Shown here: one piece after another, positions 59,469 through 64,000 of the stretch | Layout of the letters: every line of letters starts with the position of its first letter | Position numbering within the stretch: position 1 is the stretch's first letter | Source: Moraxellaceae bacterium | Lineage (GTDB): Bacteria > Pseudomonadota > Gammaproteobacteria > Pseudomonadales > Moraxellaceae | Direction: 5' to 3' | DNA length: 64,000 nucleotides | NCBI GenBank assembly: GCA_029237815.1 | Contig: JAQZBP010000001.1 | Coordinates: forward strand, 248,001 to 312,000 | Program-made: the position numbers and the translations under genes | Notes under the pieces: model-generated | Seen by the model: the letters and a program-made list of their open reading frames with translations, nothing else | The model's database searches: none | What the model was told of the DNA's origin: nothing

Positions 59469-60436
59469 GTCCGCAGGAGTTCGTGCGCCGGCACGAGGGC
59501 GAATGGCAGTCCCTGGAAAAGAGCCTGCAGCAGAAGGGCTCGCCGGCCGAGACCCTCGCCCTGCCCGCGCGCTACCGGCAGGCCTGCCAGCACCTGGCGC
59601 TGGCCCGCGAGCGGCACTACCCGCCGGCGCTGGTGGAGCGCCTGAACCGTCTCGTGGTGCAGGCGCACCACCAGCTCTACGAATCGCGGCAGCCGCTCAC
59701 GGGCCTCGTCAGCCAGTTCCTGCTGCGCGACTTTCCCGCGCTGGTGCGCGCGCATGCCGGCCTGTTCTGGCTCTCGGCGCTGGTGTTCTACGGCGCGCTC
59801 GTCGCCATGGCGGTGGCAGTCTGGCTGCACCCGTCGGTGGTGTACAGCGTGCTCGACGCGGAACAGGTGCGCAGCTACGAGCACATGTACGACCCCTCGC
59901 GGCGCACCATCGGCTTCGAGCGCGACGACGCCAGCGATTTCATGATGTTCGGCTACTACATCCAGCACAACATCGGCATCGGCTTCCAGACCTTCGCCGG
60001 CGGCATGATGGCCGGCGTCGGCAGCCTCGTGATCCTGCTGTTCAACGGGATCGCCATCGGTACGGTGGCGGGCCACCTCACCCGCGTCGGCTATTCGGAA
60101 ACCTTCTGGTCCTTCGTCTGCGGACACGGCGCCTTCGAGCTCACCGCCATCGTGCTCTGCGGCATGGCCGGGCTCATGCTGGGACGCGCGCTCGTGGCGC
60201 CGGGCCGGCTGACCCGCGCCGAGGCGCTGCGCCGGCAAGCGCGCATCGCGGTGAAAATCATTTACGGCGCCACGCTCTTCCTCGTGATCGCCGCCATGCT
60301 CGAGGCGTTCTGGTCCTCAAGCACGCTGATTCCGCCCGAGGTGAAATACGGCGTCGCCGTCGTGCTGTGGAGCGGTGTGGCGCTCTACCTGGGCTTCGCG
60401 GGGCGGGGACGGGAGGCGAACGATGCGGCTGGCTGA
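59465..60436 (+). CDS. Stage II sporulation protein M-like membrane protein (SpoIIM/DUF95)
   Basis: Polytopic membrane protein of 323 residues. The N-terminal 90 residues are soluble and helical; the SpoIIM domain follows with membrane helices from about residue 100, including FGYYIQHNIGIGFQTFAGGMM, the family signature, and FVCGHGAFELTAIVLCGMAG. In non-sporulating bacteria such proteins occur beside RDD, DUF4129, DUF4350 and MoxR genes, as here. Role unknown. Confidence 0.87.
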   Translation: MSPQEFVRRHEGEWQSLEKSLQQKGSPAETLALPARYRQACQHLALARERHYPPALVERLNRLVVQAHHQLYESRQPLTGLVSQFLLRDFPALVRAHAGLFWLSALVFYGALVAMAVAVWLHPSVVYSVLDAEQVRSYEHMYDPSRRTIGFERDDASDFMMFGYYIQHNIGIGFQTFAGGMMAGVGSLVILLFNGIAIGTVAGHLTRVGYSETFWSFVCGHGAFELTAIVLCGMAGLMLGRALVAPGRLTRAEALRRQARIAVKIIYGATLFLVIAAMLEAFWSSSTLIPPEVKYGVAVVLWSGVALYLGFAGRGREANDAAG

Positions 60437-61187
60437 CCTGCGCCTCGCGGTGCGCCCGCGCACGCCGTACGAGGCCATGGACCTCGGCATTCGCCTGGCG
60501 CAGGACGAAGCCGCGCTGCTCTGGCGCACCTGGTTCCTGGTGACCCTGCCCGTGCTCGCGCTGGTGCTGCTGGTCACGCTCTATTTCGAAAGCAGCTCGG
60601 CGAGCCTGCTGCTCTGGTGGCTGAAGCCGCTCTTCGACTTCGCCCTGCTCGGCGTGCTCAGCCGCCGCGTCTTCGGCGACACGCCCACGCGCCGCGACAT
60701 CCTCGGCAGCGTTGCCGGCAGCTGGCGCCACGGCCTCGTCGGGCACCTGACCTGGCGCCGCTTCAGCATGAGCCGCGCCTACCTGCTGCCGGTGTGGTTG
60801 CTGGAGAACCTGCCGCGGCGCGAGCGCGAGGCCCGCATTGCACTGCTGCGCAACCAGTACACCGGCCGCGCCCGCTGGTTGCACGCGGTCATGGTGCACT
60901 TCGAGGCCTTCCTGATGGTCACGGTGCTGAGCCTGCTGTTCTGGTTCGCGCCCGACAGTCAGGACCTGGACCTGTGGGCCCTGCTATCGGGCAGCCAGAC
61001 CCATCCGCTTCTCAACGTCATCACTACCGTGGCGTATTTCATTGCCATGAGCCTGGTCGAGCCTTTCTACGTGGCAGCCGGCTTCACGCTCTACCTGAAC
61101 CGTCGCACCGACCTCGAGGCCTGGGACCTCGAGATCGCCTTCCGCCACCTGCGCGAGCGCCTCGACACGCACCGGAGGCTGCCGTGA
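60423..61187 (+). CDS. Uncharacterised multi-pass membrane protein in the MoxR operon
   Basis: Membrane protein of 254 residues with hydrophobic segments at about 38-55, 62-80, 158-175 and 195-225. Soluble termini, including a C-terminal helix (LEIAFRHLRERLDTHRRLP). I recognise no named domain. It overlaps the end of the SpoIIM gene and the start of the DUF4129 gene, so it is an integral part of the operon. The ATG at MRLADLRLAVRPRTPYEA was chosen by RBS and overlap. Confidence 0.8.
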   Translation: MRLADLRLAVRPRTPYEAMDLGIRLAQDEAALLWRTWFLVTLPVLALVLLVTLYFESSSASLLLWWLKPLFDFALLGVLSRRVFGDTPTRRDILGSVAGSWRHGLVGHLTWRRFSMSRAYLLPVWLLENLPRREREARIALLRNQYTGRARWLHAVMVHFEAFLMVTVLSLLFWFAPDSQDLDLWALLSGSQTHPLLNVITTVAYFIAMSLVEPFYVAAGFTLYLNRRTDLEAWDLEIAFRHLRERLDTHRRLP

Positions 61188-62002
61188 AGTGGCTGGCGAT
61201 CCTGCTGCTGCCGGCGCTCGCGCTGGCCGGCGAAGCGCCCGTGCCGGTCGCGCCGGCGCCCGCCCCATCGACGGCGGCGCCCGCTGCAGCGACGCCGACC
61301 GGCCGCACTGCAACTGCCGCCCCCGTCCCCCCACCACCGGCCTGGGCCACCCGCCTGCGCGCCGACGCGAAAGCGGTGCTGAAAGGCGAGGACTTCCACC
61401 GCGTGGAGGAATCGCGCAGCCTCGTGATGCGCGAATGGCTGCGCCGCTGGCTGCAGGACGACGAGAAGAAAAAGCCGGACCAGCCCATGGATTACTCCTT
61501 CCTCGCCACCCTGGCGCAGGTGCTGAAGTGGCTGGTGATCGTGCTGCTCACGGTCGCACTCGGCTGGCTGCTGTGGCGCGGCTGGCAGTGGCTGGCGCCG
61601 CAGGTGGGCCAGCAGCGCGCCGCGACGGGCAATTACACGGCGCAGGAAGCGCAGAGCCTGGCGCTCTCACGCGAGGCGCTACCGGAGGGCGTCAGCAGCG
61701 CCGCACGGGCCGCCTGGCAGCGTGGCGACCACGTGCTCGCGCTCAGCCTGCTTTATCGCGGCGCCGTACGGACGCTGGAGGACCGCTACGCCATCCGCCT
61801 GCCCGACAGCGCCACCGAGGGCGAGTGCCTGCGCCTGGCACGGCGCAGCGGCAAGGCCGTGGTGGGCGAAGGCTTCGCGCCCATCGTGCGCGCCTGGATG
61901 GCGCTGGCCTATGCAAGCCAGGCGCCCGATGACTTCGACGCCCTCGCCGCGCTCTACGCGCGCCACTTCGAGACGCGGACCGCGGGAGGGATGCAGGCAT
62001 GA
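61184..62002 (+). CDS. DUF4129 domain-containing membrane protein
   Basis: Protein of 272 residues: a signal-like N-terminal helix, a Pro/Ala-rich segment (about 17-50), one membrane helix near 108-126 (VLKWLVIVLLTVALGWLLW), and a cytoplasmic C-terminal DUF4129 domain (AARAAWQRGDHVLALSLLYRGAVRTLEDR, then LRLARRSG). Start is GTG in a GTGA overlap with the previous gene. DUF4129 proteins often accompany MoxR/DUF58 genes; function unknown. Confidence 0.85.
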   Translation: MKWLAILLLPALALAGEAPVPVAPAPAPSTAAPAAATPTGRTATAAPVPPPPAWATRLRADAKAVLKGEDFHRVEESRSLVMREWLRRWLQDDEKKKPDQPMDYSFLATLAQVLKWLVIVLLTVALGWLLWRGWQWLAPQVGQQRAATGNYTAQEAQSLALSREALPEGVSSAARAAWQRGDHVLALSLLYRGAVRTLEDRYAIRLPDSATEGECLRLARRSGKAVVGEGFAPIVRAWMALAYASQAPDDFDALAALYARHFETRTAGGMQA

Positions 62003-63123
62003 AACGCTGGCGCCTTCCCCTGCTGTTCGTGCTGCTCGGCGTTTTCTTCGCCGCCTGCTTCACCATCGAAACGCAGGAGCGCGAACTCGGCATGAGCCGC
62101 GAAGCGCGCCTCAACCCCTGGCTGGCGGCCGGACGCGTGCTGGAGCGCAACCGGGTGACGGTGCGTTTCGCACCGGAATATGTGCGGCTACCGCCGCGCG
62201 CGCGCGTGCTCGTGCTGGCCACCCCGCTCGAGTACCTCGACGCCGCCGAGCAGCGCGACCTGCTCGACTGGGTCAAGCGTGGCGGCCATCTCGTCACGGA
62301 GCTGCAGGATGACAGCGATGACGGCGAGACGAGCGCGAGCCTGCTGGCGCGCGAACTCGACGTGCGGCTCGTCGTACGCGAACTCGACGACAAGGAACTG
62401 GCGGCGATGGCCGAGGAAAGGTCGCTGCGCGCGACCACCCTGCAGGGCGATGGCGTCCTGCAGGCCGGCTTCGACCACGACCTCTCGCTGCGCCATGGCA
62501 AGCAGCAACCACTCTGGCAGGCCGCCGACAGATATGGCGCGCATGCGCTGCGCTTCACCGTGGGCCAGGGCCGCATCACCGTGGTGAGTGACCTGTACTG
62601 GATGCAGAACCGCCGTCTCGACGACGGTGACCACGCCGGCCTGCTCTGGCGCGTCGTGGACGCGCGCGCCGGCGACCAGGCCTGGCTGGTCCACGGCACC
62701 GAGCGCCCGTCGCTGCTGTCATTGCTGTGGGAGCAGGCGGCGCCGTTCTTCATCGCGCTCGCCGTGTTCATCGCCGCCTGGCTGTGGTCGGTGAGCCGCC
62801 GCTTCGGCCCACTGCTGGGCACCGAGGCGGCACCGCGACGCCGGCTTGCCGAGCACCTCGAAGCCGCCGGCCGCTACCTGATGCGCCATGGCGGCCTGAA
62901 AACCCTTTTCGACAGCAGCCGGCAACGCCTGCTCGCGCATGTGCAGCGCCGCTATCCGCAATGGCGCCGCCTGCCGCCCGCCGAGCTGGCCGAACACCTG
63001 GCGGAGCGGGCGCGCATCGAAAGCGCGGCCGTGCTGCGGCTGCTCGAAACCGGTGAGCCGAAACACATCCTGCAATTCGCGGCGGACATCCGCCTGATCA
63101 ACCGCTTGAGGAAAGCGCTATGA
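61999..63123 (+). CDS. DUF4350 domain-containing membrane protein
   Basis: Protein of 374 residues with an N-terminal membrane segment (about 7-22), a periplasmic or extracytoplasmic DUF4350 region (about 35-230, with RVLVLATPLEYLDAAEQRDLLDWVKRGG and RITVVSDLYWMQNRRLDDGDHA), a second membrane helix near 255-272, and a cytoplasmic helical tail. DUF4350 resembles glutamine amidotransferase-like sensor domains. Overlaps both neighbours by 4 bp. Confidence 0.85.
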   Translation: MKRWRLPLLFVLLGVFFAACFTIETQERELGMSREARLNPWLAAGRVLERNRVTVRFAPEYVRLPPRARVLVLATPLEYLDAAEQRDLLDWVKRGGHLVTELQDDSDDGETSASLLARELDVRLVVRELDDKELAAMAEERSLRATTLQGDGVLQAGFDHDLSLRHGKQQPLWQAADRYGAHALRFTVGQGRITVVSDLYWMQNRRLDDGDHAGLLWRVVDARAGDQAWLVHGTERPSLLSLLWEQAAPFFIALAVFIAAWLWSVSRRFGPLLGTEAAPRRRLAEHLEAAGRYLMRHGGLKTLFDSSRQRLLAHVQRRYPQWRRLPPAELAEHLAERARIESAAVLRLLETGEPKHILQFAADIRLINRLRKAL

Positions 63124-64000
63124 ACGACATCACGGAAGCCCCGGTCGCGAGCCCGGCCAACAACAACCTCGCCAGGGCCGCGCAGATTCTCGAGCGCCTG
63201 CAGGGCGAGATTGCCCGCGCCGTGGTCGGCCAGCAGGACGCCATCGAGCTGACGCTGATCGCGCTGCTCGCCGGCGGCCACGTGCTGGTGGAAGGCGTGC
63301 CCGGCCTTGGCAAGACACTGCTGGTGCGCGCGCTGGCGAAGACCTTCGGCGGCAGCTTCGCACGCATCCAGTTCACGCCCGACCTCATGCCCTCGGACGT
63401 GACCGGCCATGCGCTCTACGAGCTGAAGAGCCAGGAGTTCAAGATCCGCAAGGGCCCGGTGTTCACGCACCTGCTGCTCGCCGACGAGATCAACCGCGCC
63501 TCGGCCAAGACGCAGGCTGCGCTGCTCGAGGTGATGCAGGAAAACCAGGTCACCATCGAAGGCCAGTCCTTCCCGTTGCCGCGGCCCTTCATGGTGCTGG
63601 CGACGCAGAATCCGATCGAACAGGAGGGCACCTATCCGCTGCCGGAAGCGCAGCTCGACCGCTTCCTGCTCAAGATCGTCATCGACTATCCCGCCGAGAG
63701 CGACGAGCGCGCGCTACTCAGCCTGGTGACGCAGGGCCGCGTCGGCGACGTGCTGGACGTGGAAAGCCTGGCCACCCTGGTGACGCCGGAAACGGTGCAG
63801 GGACTGCAGCGTCTGGCGGCCGCCACGCGCATCGAGGACCGCGTGCGCGACTACGCCGTCGCCATCGTGCGCAGCACGCGCCAGTGGCCGGGCGTCTCGG
63901 TGGGCGCCGGCCCGCGCGGCGGCATCGCGCTGCTGCGCGCCGCGCGTGTCGCCGCGCTCATGGAGCAACGCGACTTCGTGACGCCGGACGACGTCAAGCG
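63120..64000 (+). CDS. MoxR-family AAA+ ATPase (partial, runs off the window)
   Basis: AAA+ ATPase truncated by the window edge; 293 residues are visible. Walker A is EGVPGLGKT (about 58-66), Walker B LLLADEINRASAKTQAALLE (about 118-137), sensor 1 MVLATQNPIEQEGTYPLPEA, and the lid begins DRFLLKI. MoxR ATPases act as chaperones, often with von Willebrand factor A-domain partners and a DUF58 protein; those are probably encoded just beyond the window. ATGA overlap with the DUF4350 gene. Confidence 0.95.
   Translation, partial: MNDITEAPVASPANNNLARAAQILERLQGEIARAVVGQQDAIELTLIALLAGGHVLVEGVPGLGKTLLVRALAKTFGGSFARIQFTPDLMPSDVTGHALYELKSQEFKIRKGPVFTHLLLADEINRASAKTQAALLEVMQENQVTIEGQSFPLPRPFMVLATQNPIEQEGTYPLPEAQLDRFLLKIVIDYPAESDERALLSLVTQGRVGDVLDVESLATLVTPETVQGLQRLAAATRIEDRVRDYAVAIVRSTRQWPGVSVGAGPRGGIALLRAARVAALMEQRDFVTPDDVK

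Overview
The window is a GC-rich, gene-dense bacterial chromosome segment with very ordinary gammaproteobacterial gene order: mraZ to ftsZ-lpxC (dcw cluster), secA, pilBCD-coaE-yacG, rplM-rpsI-petABC-sspA-sspB, and rsmI-lpoA-yraN-diaA-dolP. The dciA and M23 peptidase genes between lpxC and secA, the MutT/ThiE-like fusion next to argJ, and the mDAP-type MurE point to a Gram-negative gammaproteobacterium near the Xanthomonadales/Nevskiales or Pseudomonas-like lineages. The species cannot be fixed from the sequence alone.

Layout. Positions 1-4.5 kb hold the end of a surface polysaccharide locus: a sugar aminotransferase, a Wzx flippase and two glycosyltransferases. A tRNA-Thr gene follows. From 5.2 to 11.7 kb lies the most interesting region. 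The type IV pilin gene pilA has a textbook sigma-54 promoter and is followed by two tandem multi-membrane proteins resembling the TMTC/GT-C O-mannosyltransferases, a dolichol-phosphate-mannose-synthase-like enzyme, and a convergent GT4 glycosyltransferase. This reads as a candidate lipid-linked-sugar pathway for glycosylating pilin or another exported protein. From 12.0 to 16.6 kb lie pilB, pilC, pilD, coaE and yacG. On the minus strand follow a Nudix/ThiE-like fusion, argJ, secA and an M23 peptidase, with dciA divergent.

Positions 23.4-41.3 kb hold lpxC and the complete dcw cluster on the minus strand, mostly with overlapping or nearly overlapping genes. It is headed by mraZ with its operator repeats and a sigma-70 promoter. 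Upstream is an unusually AT-rich 200-250 bp segment and then the RNase P RNA gene. Positions 42.1-54.2 kb hold housekeeping genes: RsmI, a short LpoA-like protein, YraN, DiaA, DolP, SspB/SspA, the cytochrome bc1 complex, tRNA-Gln, S9/L13, ZapE, a hydrolase, ZapG, and rlmM, which is interrupted by an in-frame amber codon. Positions 54.4-64 kb hold a fused TRAP permease, a Nif3-family protein, a DegS-like protease, and a six-gene operon (RDD, SpoIIM, membrane protein, DUF4129, DUF4350, MoxR) that runs off the window.

No CRISPR array, intact insertion sequence or prophage was seen. All functional calls rest on motif and family recognition by reading; no database search was run.
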